The notes under the pieces: generated by a model
Seen by the model: only the letters and a program-made list of their open reading frames with translations
What the model was told of the DNA's origin: nothing
Databases searched by the model: none
Shown: positions 16,696 to 24,466 of the stretch, piece by piece
How positions within the stretch are numbered: the stretch's first letter is position 1
How the letters are laid out: every line of letters starts with the position of its first letter
Assembly (NCBI RefSeq): GCF_000725495.1
Contig: NZ_JNZD01000005.1
Coordinates: forward strand, 310,001-374,000
Source of the DNA: Streptomyces aureus
GTDB lineage: Bacteria; Actinomycetota; Actinomycetes; Streptomycetales; Streptomycetaceae
Length of the DNA: 64,000 nucleotides
Direction of reading: 5' to 3'
Made by a program: the position numbers and the translations under genes

Positions 16696-18308
16696 CGCGG
16701 GCAGTCCTCGGCGCAGGGGTCGAGGTCACGGGCCTGGCCGATCGCGGTGGCGAGCGCGGAGACGTCCTCGTCCTCGGTCACGTTCGCCAGGGTCCGGGCC
16801 CGCGAGGTGAGTTCGTCCAGCGAGGGGACCCCGGGCAGCGGGCGCCGGCGGGCGTCGCCGGAGCGCAGGGTGTCGGCGAAGTAGGCGGCCACCGCGGTGA
16901 CCTGGAAGGAGTACGCCGAGGTCCACACCCCCTCGCGCAGGTCTCCGGTCTCCAGGCCCTGGGACTCCTCGTGCGGGGCGCGCGAGGACGGGTCGAGCCA
17001 GCGGACGGTCGCGGTGGCCAGATGACCCGAGGCGCCGGGGCGGGTGCGGACGGCGTAGAGGGCGGTGACCGTGTGGCCGGGGCCGACCTCGCCGCCGTCC
17101 ACCCGGTCGTCGCGGAAGTCCTCGTCGGCGACCTTCCGGTCGTCGTAGCCGATCAGCCGGAACTGTTCGACCGTCTCGGGGTCGAAGGCGACCTGTGCCT
17201 TGGCGTCGCGCGCGGTGAGGTCGATGTTCTGCGGGAGCTGGTCGCAGAAGACGGTGAGGGCGTCGTCGCGCCCGGCGACGTACGTCGTGTGGCCGTCGCC
17301 CTTGTCGGCGAGGCGCTCCATGAGGGCGTCGCCGTAGTCGCTGCCGACACCCACGCCGAACAGGGTGATGCCGTGCCGGCGGCGGGCGGAGGAGATCCGT
17401 TCGAGGATGGTGTCCGCGTCCGTGTCACCGGTGTTGGCGAGGCCGTCGGAGATGAGCACGACCCGGTTGGTGGCCCCCTCGCGCAGCCCGTGGACGGCGG
17501 TCGCGTACCCGGTGCGCACACCCGCGCCGAGGTTGGTCGAGTCGGTCGGCTCCAGGCTCGCCACCGCCCGGTGGACACGGGCCCGGTGGCCGCCGAGCCG
17601 GGTCATGGGCAGGACGGTCTCGGCCTCGTCGCTGAAGGTGACCAGGGCGACCGAGTCGTCGTCGCGCAGCCGGTCGGTCATCGTGTCGAGGGACTCCCGG
17701 GCCAGGTCGAGGCGGCCGGGCTCGGCCATGGAACCGGAGATGTCGATGACGAAGGTGAGGGCGGCGGGCGGGCGTTCGCGCTCGCTGTCGGCGGGCCGGG
17801 TGGCGAGGCCGACCCGGACGAGGGACCAGCGTCCGTCGTCCGTGCGGGCTCCGTCGACGGACACCGAGAAGCCGTTGCCGTCGGGGCGCGGGTAGTCCTG
17901 GCGGAAGCTGTTGACGAACTCCTCGGGGCGGACCGTCGAGGGATCGGGGAGACGACCGCCCGCGAGGGTGCGGCGGGCGTACCCGTACGAGGCGGTGTCG
18001 ACGTCGAGGGCGAAGGTGGAGAGGTAGTCGGCCGACGGCGTGGCCTCGGGCGCGTCCGACTGTTCGCCCTGCTCGTCGCCCCGGGCCGTGCCACCCGTCG
18101 GCTGCCGGGGGGCCGGCAGCGGGAGGTTGCGGCCGCCGGACTTGTCCGAGTCCTGGGAGGAGTTGCTGCCGTCCCCGGCTCCGCATCCGGTGAGCAGCAC
18201 CGCGCCGGCCACGGTGAGCGCGAGCAGCGAGGCGCCGAGTCCCCGGCGCCTCGCCGTCCGCGCGCCGCAGCCCGCCCGGACCACCGTCCGCTTGTGGTTC
18301 TTCCCCAT
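16692..18308 (-). CDS. VWA-domain lipoprotein (YfbK-like)
   Basis: 538-residue predicted lipoprotein with type II signal and lipobox LLTGC. The von Willebrand factor A domain (about 165-340) has a complete MIDAS: FVIDISGSM, TNLGAG and ISDGLANTGDTD. N-terminal to it is the YfbK/BatA-associated region (LSTFALDVDTASYGYARRTL, PEEFVNSFRQDYP), and a C-terminal DUF3520-like region follows. Such proteins are thought to be metal-dependent protein-binding lipoproteins; no partner is certain. ATG at 18308 follows a GGGGGG ribosome-binding site. It is read after the ABC permease gene but with 210 bases between, so it probably has its own promoter. Its TAG stop shares the palindrome CTAG with the rodlin stop. 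Confidence 0.87.
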   Translation of the reverse strand: MGKNHKRTVVRAGCGARTARRRGLGASLLALTVAGAVLLTGCGAGDGSNSSQDSDKSGGRNLPLPAPRQPTGGTARGDEQGEQSDAPEATPSADYLSTFALDVDTASYGYARRTLAGGRLPDPSTVRPEEFVNSFRQDYPRPDGNGFSVSVDGARTDDGRWSLVRVGLATRPADSERERPPAALTFVIDISGSMAEPGRLDLARESLDTMTDRLRDDDSVALVTFSDEAETVLPMTRLGGHRARVHRAVASLEPTDSTNLGAGVRTGYATAVHGLREGATNRVVLISDGLANTGDTDADTILERISSARRRHGITLFGVGVGSDYGDALMERLADKGDGHTTYVAGRDDALTVFCDQLPQNIDLTARDAKAQVAFDPETVEQFRLIGYDDRKVADEDFRDDRVDGGEVGPGHTVTALYAVRTRPGASGHLATATVRWLDPSSRAPHEESQGLETGDLREGVWTSAYSFQVTAVAAYFADTLRSGDARRRPLPGVPSLDELTSRARTLANVTEDEDVSALATAIGQARDLDPCAEDCPR

Positions 18309-18518
18309 CGCTACCCCCCTCGGCGTACGGCCCTCCGGTGGGCCGCCCTGTGTGACTGTGACGCCCGAGGGGGCCGGGACGTGCGCTCGGACGGGTTGCG
18401 GAAGGATTGCGAAGCGGCCACGACGACGGCTCGCCGAGACCGGTGGGTGATCTTCCGGAGACCTGGGCGGGAGCGGTGCGGACCGGTCCGGGATCCGCAC
18501 CGGTCCGCACGGCATCCC

Positions 18519-19382
18519 CTACGACACGATGTCCTTGCGCCGGAAGCCGCGGAAGGCCAGGGCGAACAGGACGAGCGCGTACGTCACCGAGATCGCGGCG
18601 CCCTGGATCATCCCGCCCCATTCCGGGGTCGGCTGGATGGCGTCGGCCCAGGCGAACTGCCAGTGCGCGGGCAGGAAGTCGCGCCAGTGGCCCAGCGCGG
18701 TGACCGCGTCCAGGACGTTGCCGACGATGGTCAGGCCGACCGCGCCGCCGACCGCGCCGAGCGGCGCGTCCGTCTTCGTCGACAGCCAGAACGCGAGCCC
18801 CGCGGTGACCAGTTGGGACACGAAGATGTACGCGATCACGGCGAGCAGCCGCTGGGCCGCGGTCGCGGCGGGGAGCGCGCCGCCGGTGGGGATCTCCAGG
18901 GGGCCCCAGCCGTAGGCGGCGGTGCCGACGGCGAGTGCGACGACCGGCAGCAGGACCATGGCCGCGAGGCTGAGCCCGAGCGCGACGGTGAGCTTGGACC
19001 ACAGCAGCCGGGCCCGGGGCACGGGCGCGGCCAGCAGATAGCGCAGCGAGGACCAGCTCGCCTCGGAGGCCACGGTGTCGCCGCAGAACAGCGCGACCGG
19101 GATCACCAGCAGGAAGCCCGCCGACACGAACAGGTTCACCGCGGCGAAGTTGGCGCCGGACGCGGTGGCCGTGTCCATGAGGGTGATGCGGTCGTTGCGT
19201 CCGCCGGGCTGTCCGCCGATCGCGAAGGCGACGAGCAGGACGAACGGCAGGGCCGCGAGGACCGCCCCCATCACCAGGGTGCGGCGGCGCTTCAGCTGGC
19301 GGACGAGCTCGACGCGCAGCGGCAGGGTGCGGCGCGCCCGGTACCCGTCGGCCGTCTCGGTCCGCTCCAGGAGCGTGCTCAT
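18519..19382 (-). CDS. ABC-2 type transporter permease
   Basis: 287-residue membrane protein with about six helices. The N-terminus (LRVELVRQLKRRRTLVMGAV) and the region ASEASWSSLRYLLAAPVPRA are typical of ABC-2 permeases such as NatB/CcmB-like exporters. ATG at 19382 overlaps the stop of the upstream hydrolase-ATPase gene (ATGA), so the pair should form one transporter. Substrate unknown. The long open frame that continues to 22202 in the same phase is a shadow of the ATPase gene. Confidence 0.87.
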   Translation of the reverse strand: MSTLLERTETADGYRARRTLPLRVELVRQLKRRRTLVMGAVLAALPFVLLVAFAIGGQPGGRNDRITLMDTATASGANFAAVNLFVSAGFLLVIPVALFCGDTVASEASWSSLRYLLAAPVPRARLLWSKLTVALGLSLAAMVLLPVVALAVGTAAYGWGPLEIPTGGALPAATAAQRLLAVIAYIFVSQLVTAGLAFWLSTKTDAPLGAVGGAVGLTIVGNVLDAVTALGHWRDFLPAHWQFAWADAIQPTPEWGGMIQGAAISVTYALVLFALAFRGFRRKDIVS

Positions 19383-22063
19383 GCGGAGCCTCCGATCAGG
19401 GTGAGGAACGCGTCTTCCAGCCGGCGGTGGGGCCCGACGGACGCCACCGGTACTTCGAGGCGTACGAGTTCCACCACCAGGCGTTGGGCACTGCCGCCGG
19501 GGTCGAGGCGGACCAGCAGTCCGTCCTCGGTGGCGACGGCCGAGAGGACGCCGGGCAGGGCGCCGACCTTCTCCACGGCCGGCGCCTCGACGGGAGCCCC
19601 GGTGCCGACGAGCAGGGTGTCGCCGGAGCCGATGATCTCGGACACCGGTCCGGCCTGGACGAGCCGGCCGCGGTCCATGACCACGAGATGGGTGCAGGTC
19701 TGCTCGACCTCGGCGAGGAGATGGCTGGAGACGATGACCGTGCGGCCGGCGGCGGCGTAGCGGATCATCACCTCGCGCATCTCGCGGATCTGCGGCGGGT
19801 CGAGTCCGTTGGTCGGTTCGTCCAGGATCAGCAGGTCCGGGAGGCCGAGCATGGCCTGGGCGATGGCGAGGCGCTGGCGCATGCCCTGGGAGTAGGTGCG
19901 CACCGCGCGGGCCAGGGCGTCGCCGAGTCCGGCGATCTCCAGGGCCTCCTCCATGTGGGCGTCCTCGGCGGGACGGCCGGTGGCCTGCCAGTACAGCTCG
20001 AGGTTCTCGCGGCCGGACAGGTGCGGCAGGAAGCCGGCGCCCTCGACGAACGCTCCGACGCGGGAGAGGACGGGCGCGCCGGGGCGGATGGCGTGCCCGA
20101 AGACGTGGATCTCGCCGTCGTCGGGCTTGATGAGGCCCATGAGCATGCGCAGGGTGGTGGTCTTGCCCGCGCCGTTCGGTCCGAGCAGTCCGAGGACCTG
20201 GCCCTTCTCCACGCGGAACGACAGGTCCCGTACCGCGTACCGGTCGGCGGACTTCGCGTAGCGCTTGGCGAGGCCGGTGATCTGGAGGGGGACCTCGGCG
20301 AGCGCGGGGTCGGGCGCCGGGGCGGCGGTGCGGCGGCGGCCGGTCGCGAGCAGGGCCAGGGCGGCGAGCGCTCCGGCGAGCGGGAGCCACCACACCCAGG
20401 AGGGCAGCGGCGCGGCGGCGGTCTTCACCGCGGGTGCCGTGGGCACCTGGAGGGCGCTCTTGAGAGACACGGTGTACGTGGCCGGGGCCGTCGGGGAGGC
20501 GTAGCCGAGGTCGGTCGAGGAGAGGACCAGGCGCAGCCGGTGTCCCTTCTGGACGGCGTGGTCGACCGCGGGCAGGGTGAGGGTCACGTCCCGGCCGTTC
20601 TTCGCGCCCTGGACGCGGAGGGGGGTGACCAGCTGCGAGGGCAGCACCTGCTGGGTGCCGCCGGGGCCGACGTCGTAGACCTTCGCGAAGAGGACGGCGT
20701 CGTCGGTGGTGGAGCGGACGTGCACGGTGACGGTCGGCGAGCCGGTGATCCGCAGGTCGTCCCGCAGGGGCGCGGACTCGAAGCGGGCGAACTGGCCGGG
20801 GAAGTCCAGGGAGATCCCGACGCCGAGGCTGGAGAGCTGGGAGAGGCCGCCGGAGCCGCCGAGTCCGGGCAGGGCCGAGACGGAGGGCGGGCTGGCGCCG
20901 GCCGGGTTGTCGAAGCGCTGCTCGCGGCCGGTCAGTGCGACGGCGTGCCGGCCGCTGTCCAGACCGGGGTAGGTGTCCGAGCTCGCGCCGCGCAGCAGGG
21001 CGGCGCCGTCGGTGGAGTCGACGCCTCCGGTGCGGGTGACGCGGAAGGCGGGCCCGGTGGCGGTGTCCTTGTCGTCCTTCAGATAGCGGTCGAACCAGGA
21101 GACGACCCGGGAGGTGACACGGTCGCCCTCCAGGTCGCCGCCGTCGTGTCCGCCCGCGATCCAGTCGACGTCGACGGGGGCGCCGTTGGCCTTGATCGCC
21201 TTGGCCATGGCGTCGGCCTGGCCGAGGGTGAACAGGGAGTCGGACTGGCCCTGGGTGATGAGCGTGGGCACCTTGATGCGGTCGCCGACGGCGGAGGGGC
21301 TGCGTTCCTGGAGCAGTTTCACCGCCGCCGCGTCGGGCCTGCCGGACTCGGCGACCCGGTCGTACATCGCGCACAGCTCGGGTTCGAAGGCCGCGCAGCC
21401 GCCGCCGGAGTTGAGGAAGATGCCCGCCCAGAGCTTCTTGAACACGCCGTTGGGGAAGAGGGCGTCGGCGAGGTTCCAGTAGGTGATCGAGGGGGCGATG
21501 GCGTCGACGCGGGGGTCGTTCGCGGCGGCCAGCAGGGAGATCGCCCCGCCGTAGGAGGCGCCGGCGACGCCCACGCGGGGGTCGCCGCCCTTGTCGAGCC
21601 GGACCTCGGGGCGCCGGGCGAGCCAGTCGACGAGCCGGGAGACGTCGGCGACCTCGGCCTTCGGGTCGTTCAGCCCGATCTTTCCGGTGGACCGGCCGAA
21701 GCCGCGGGCGGACCAGGTCAGCACCGCGTACCCGTCGCGTGCGAGCCGCTCGGCCTCGCCGCGGACGTCGGCCTTGCTGCCGCCGAAGCCGTGCGCGAGG
21801 AGGACCGCGGGGCGGCGCCGCGAGGCGGGGCCCGTGGTGAAGTACGAGGTGTCGAGCCGCACTCCGCCGTCCATCGTCATGACCTGGTCGGCGCGGTGCA
21901 CGGCGGGCGGGTCGTCGGAGGCGACGGCCGTCCAGGTGCCGGCTCCGGCGAGCACCACGAGGGCCGCGGCGGCGGCCGTCCATCTCCCGCGGGCCCGTGG
22001 TGTCGCGCCGGCGGCGGATTGCCCCCGGCGCGGCCCGCGCGGCCGGGGCAGTCGAAGATCCAT
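19379..22063 (-). CDS. Extracellular alpha/beta hydrolase fused to ABC transporter ATPase
   Basis: 894 residues in two parts. An N-terminal helix (~28-48) anchors a CocE/X-Pro-dipeptidyl-peptidase-like hydrolase: VLLAHGFGG, nucleophile Ser170 in VAGASYGG, Asp275 in QGQSDSLF, His306 in GGHDGG, then a C-terminal beta-rich domain (~375-535). A second helix (~555-573, SWVWWLPLAGALAALALLAT) returns the chain to the cytoplasm, where an ABC ATPase (~590-894) has Walker A GPNGAGKTT, signature YSQGM and Walker B LLILDEPTNG. Topology predicts an outside hydrolase and inside ATPase on one chain, coupled to the permease gene. The hydrolase may process what the transporter moves. Both domain calls are firm; the joint role is inference. 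Confidence 0.85.
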   Translation of the reverse strand: MDLRLPRPRGPRRGQSAAGATPRARGRWTAAAAALVVLAGAGTWTAVASDDPPAVHRADQVMTMDGGVRLDTSYFTTGPASRRRPAVLLAHGFGGSKADVRGEAERLARDGYAVLTWSARGFGRSTGKIGLNDPKAEVADVSRLVDWLARRPEVRLDKGGDPRVGVAGASYGGAISLLAAANDPRVDAIAPSITYWNLADALFPNGVFKKLWAGIFLNSGGGCAAFEPELCAMYDRVAESGRPDAAAVKLLQERSPSAVGDRIKVPTLITQGQSDSLFTLGQADAMAKAIKANGAPVDVDWIAGGHDGGDLEGDRVTSRVVSWFDRYLKDDKDTATGPAFRVTRTGGVDSTDGAALLRGASSDTYPGLDSGRHAVALTGREQRFDNPAGASPPSVSALPGLGGSGGLSQLSSLGVGISLDFPGQFARFESAPLRDDLRITGSPTVTVHVRSTTDDAVLFAKVYDVGPGGTQQVLPSQLVTPLRVQGAKNGRDVTLTLPAVDHAVQKGHRLRLVLSSTDLGYASPTAPATYTVSLKSALQVPTAPAVKTAAAPLPSWVWWLPLAGALAALALLATGRRRTAAPAPDPALAEVPLQITGLAKRYAKSADRYAVRDLSFRVEKGQVLGLLGPNGAGKTTTLRMLMGLIKPDDGEIHVFGHAIRPGAPVLSRVGAFVEGAGFLPHLSGRENLELYWQATGRPAEDAHMEEALEIAGLGDALARAVRTYSQGMRQRLAIAQAMLGLPDLLILDEPTNGLDPPQIREMREVMIRYAAAGRTVIVSSHLLAEVEQTCTHLVVMDRGRLVQAGPVSEIIGSGDTLLVGTGAPVEAPAVEKVGALPGVLSAVATEDGLLVRLDPGGSAQRLVVELVRLEVPVASVGPHRRLEDAFLTLIGGSA

Positions 22064-22114
22064 GGCTCAACGGTACGGGCGCCCGCCGGCGGCGGGGACA
22101 GCCACCGGTCTGAA

Positions 22115-22152
22115 ACGGCACCCCTCCCGGGGAAGTACGGGAGGGGTGCCGT
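22115..22152. promoter_or_regulatory. Large palindrome in the hydrolase-ABC / acetyltransferase divergent region
   Basis: acggcacccctccc pairs with gggaggggtgccgt across a 10-base loop. It sits 27 bases before the acetyltransferase ATG and about 50 bases before the divergent gene. It could be an operator, a leader hairpin or a terminator for unseen antisense transcripts. Confidence 0.5.
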
Positions 22153-22179
22153 GTACAGCGTCCGTGGTACGAACGGGCC

Positions 22180-22614
22180 ATGGAGCTGCGCCGCGCCGCC
22201 ACCGTCCTGGAACTGACCGCCGCCGAGTACCTCTTCGACGGTCCCGTGCGTCCCGAGTGGGCCCGGCGGTTCCTGGAGGCCGGGGGTCATCACCTTTTCC
22301 TGGCCTACATGGGCGAGGTACCGGTCGGATTCGTGAGCGGTGTCGAGACGGTCCACCCGGACAAGGGCACCGAGATGTTCCTGTACGAGCTGGGGGTGGC
22401 GGAGCCGTTCCGGCGGCGGGGCGTCGGACGGGCGCTGGTCCGCGAACTCGCGGCGCTGGCCAGGCAGCGCGGCTGCCACGGGATGTGGGTGGGGGTGGAC
22501 GCGGGAAACGACGTCGCCCTTGCCACGTACCGCGGCGCGGGTGGCAAGGACGACGGGAGGTGCGCGGTGGTGACGTGGGAGTTCGGCCCGGGCTCCGCGG
22601 AGGGCGGCGGCTGA
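22180..22614 (+). CDS. GNAT acetyltransferase, AAC(3)-I-like
   Basis: 144-residue single-domain GNAT enzyme. The FVSGVETVHPDKGTEMFLYE stretch followed by LGVAEPFRRRGVGRALVREL is the arrangement of the AAC(3)-I aminoglycoside acetyltransferase group; RRRGVGRAL is the acetyl-CoA pyrophosphate loop. The end (ATYRGAGGKDDGRCAVVTWE) also fits. Many streptomycete members of this group have no proven drug substrate, so resistance is only possible. A monocistronic gene between a divergent and a convergent neighbour. Confidence 0.75.
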   Translation: MELRRAATVLELTAAEYLFDGPVRPEWARRFLEAGGHHLFLAYMGEVPVGFVSGVETVHPDKGTEMFLYELGVAEPFRRRGVGRALVRELAALARQRGCHGMWVGVDAGNDVALATYRGAGGKDDGRCAVVTWEFGPGSAEGGG

Positions 22615-22615
22615 A

Positions 22616-22666
22616 CCGGCCGGGCGTGATCCCGGGGGTTCGGCCCGGTGGGAGGGTCCCGGCCGG
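22616..22666. terminator. Inverted repeat between convergent acetyltransferase and permease genes
   Basis: ccggccggg and cccggccgg bracket a G-rich loop directly after the acetyltransferase stop and before the permease stop, consistent with a shared terminator. Confidence 0.5.
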
Positions 22667-22680
22667 GCGGGCCGCCGCGG

Positions 22681-24093
22681 TTACGCCTGCGCGTCCTCGG
22701 GGATCGACACCAGCCAGCGGGTGTCGCGGCGCGGGCGCAGGTAGAAGGCCCAGTACAGGGTGGCGACGGCGGTGATGCCGCCGGTCCACAGCAGGTACTG
22801 CGTCTCCTGCTGGGTGAGGACGTAGGCGAGGACGACGATCAGCAGGATCGGCATCGCGGGCCAGAGCGGCATCCGCCAGGCGGGGGTGTGGCGGTGCTGT
22901 CCGCGCCGGGCGAGCAGGGCGGCGACGGCGACGAGCAGGTACATCGCGGTCACCGACACGCCGGTCACGCCGTACAGGGTGTCGAGGTTGACGAAGCACA
23001 GGGCCGCGCCGGGGACGCCCACCAGGAGGGTGGCGACCCAGGGGGAGCCGAAGCGGCCGAGCCGGGACAGACCGTTGTTGACGGGCTCGGGCCAGGCCTT
23101 GTCACGGGCCGAGGCGAACAGGACGCGCGAGTTCTGGATGACCATGACGATGCCCGCGTTGATGATCGCGAGGGCGACGCAGAGGCTGACGAAGGTGCCG
23201 ACGGCCGAGTTGGACCAGGCGGTGACCATGCCGCTGATGTCGCCGCTGGTCAGCTGCTGGATGTCCGAGGCGCCCATGGTGATGGCGACGACCGGGACCA
23301 GGATGACGACCGTGGAGATGGCGAGGGTGGCCAGCACCGTGCGGGCGACGTTGCGCCGCGGGTTCTCCAGCTCCTCGGAGAGGTAGACCGCGGTCGAGAA
23401 GCCCTGGGTGGCGAAGAGGGCGATGGCGAGCCCGGAGATGACGAGCATGGCCGTGACGGCGTCGGTGTGGCCGCCGGTCCCGGCGACCTGCATCGAGGTG
23501 AGGCTGCCGAGTCCGCGGTGGCTGTGGGTGAAGCCGAGCAGGGCCACCACGCCGGCGGCGACGACCTCCAGGACCAGGAAGATGCCGGTGATCCAGGCGT
23601 TGGCGCGCAGGTCGAGCAGGCCCGCGAGGGTGGCGAGCAGCATCACGCCGGCGCCGGTCATCGCCGGGTCGAGGTGGACCACGGGGGCGAGGTAGTCGGC
23701 GGTGCCGATGGCGATCACCGGCGGGACGATCATGACCACCAGCAGGGACATCACGAAGACGAGCCAGCCCGCGAGCCGTCCGGCCATCGTCGAGACCATG
23801 GCGTACTCGCCGCCCGCGCTGGGGATGAGGGTGCCCAGCTCCGAGTAGCAGAACGCCACGGCGATACAGAGGAGCGAGCCGATCGCGATGGTCAGCGCGG
23901 TCGCCGTGCCGAGCGAGGAGAAGAGGTCCGGTATGACCACGAACAGGGTGGACGCCGGTGTCACGCACGAGAGGGTGAGCAGGGTGCCGCCGACGACACC
24001 GATGGAACGCTTGAGCGTCTTTGGGTTCCCGGTCTCCGTGGGGGCGGCGTCCAGGACGGCGGTCTCTACGGGGCGGAGCGTGTCGGTCATCAA
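22681..24093 (-). CDS. APC-family amino acid permease
   Basis: 470-residue permease with 12 predicted helices. The start of the fold (IGVVGGTLLTLSCVTPASTL) and the SYSELGTL-like segment FCYSELGTLIPSAGGEYAMV identify the amino acid-polyamine-organocation superfamily, which imports amino acids or polyamines by proton symport or exchange. NPRRNVARTVL and the helix-8 VIQNSRVLFASARD motif are also typical. Substrate is not predictable. Start ATG at 24093 follows a weak ribosome-binding site. Confidence 0.88.
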   Translation of the reverse strand: MMTDTLRPVETAVLDAAPTETGNPKTLKRSIGVVGGTLLTLSCVTPASTLFVVIPDLFSSLGTATALTIAIGSLLCIAVAFCYSELGTLIPSAGGEYAMVSTMAGRLAGWLVFVMSLLVVMIVPPVIAIGTADYLAPVVHLDPAMTGAGVMLLATLAGLLDLRANAWITGIFLVLEVVAAGVVALLGFTHSHRGLGSLTSMQVAGTGGHTDAVTAMLVISGLAIALFATQGFSTAVYLSEELENPRRNVARTVLATLAISTVVILVPVVAITMGASDIQQLTSGDISGMVTAWSNSAVGTFVSLCVALAIINAGIVMVIQNSRVLFASARDKAWPEPVNNGLSRLGRFGSPWVATLLVGVPGAALCFVNLDTLYGVTGVSVTAMYLLVAVAALLARRGQHRHTPAWRMPLWPAMPILLIVVLAYVLTQQETQYLLWTGGITAVATLYWAFYLRPRRDTRWLVSIPEDAQA

Positions 24094-24407
24094 GCGGTTC
24101 CGATCGACTCGTGCGTCAGGTGGTTCGGGCGGGAGCGATATCGCCTCCGGCGGATCGCGTCGTACTTCGTTCTCGTCCGCTCCCGGGCCGATGGAACCTT
24201 GACGGAAACCGTTGCGTCAATAGCCGTTTACCTACGGAATCCGCAAGAGCGGAGCGACGCACATCACATTGGTTTCCCAGGCGTATAAGTCACTCTGTTG
24301 CAATCGTCAGGATGAAGTGTGTATCGACCTTGCTTTCAAAGGGCAGTCTTGCAACTGGCCTGCGTCACCCGGTTGATCCCTCTGAACGGGAATCGTTGTG
24401 AGGGCAT
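24094..24407. other. AT-richer intergenic region upstream of the APC permease
   Basis: About 310 bases without a credible gene and clearly lower in GC than the surroundings, as expected of a promoter region. It contains the imperfect palindrome at 24199-24220; no small ORF with streptomycete codon use was found. Confidence 0.6.
24199..24220. promoter_or_regulatory. Candidate operator upstream of the APC permease
   Basis: Imperfect 22-base palindrome with arms ttgacg and cgtcaa, about 110 bases upstream of the permease ATG. On the minus strand ttgacg could also serve as a -35 box. The regulator is unknown. Confidence 0.4.
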
Positions 24408-24408
24408 C

Positions 24409-24448
24409 AAAAAAACGTCAAGCCGTCCGCTATGCGGACGGCTTGACG
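24409..24448 (-). terminator. Strong intrinsic terminator of the inositol operon
   Basis: cgtcaagccgtccgc and gcggacggcttgacg form a perfect 15-bp stem around a three-base loop, followed on the minus strand by a run of seven T. It lies 18 bases after the mmsA stop. Confidence 0.92.
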
Positions 24449-24466
24449 GGGTGGTTCCGGAGGGCC

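Noticed and set aside
15705..19760. 1351-codon plus-strand frame over rodlin and lipoprotein region
   Set aside because: Random-looking Arg/Ala/Gly frame antisense to the VWA and ABC genes.
18519..22202. 1227-codon single ABC-related gene
   Set aside because: Only the last 287 codons are the permease; the rest is in the wrong phase of the hydrolase-ATPase gene.
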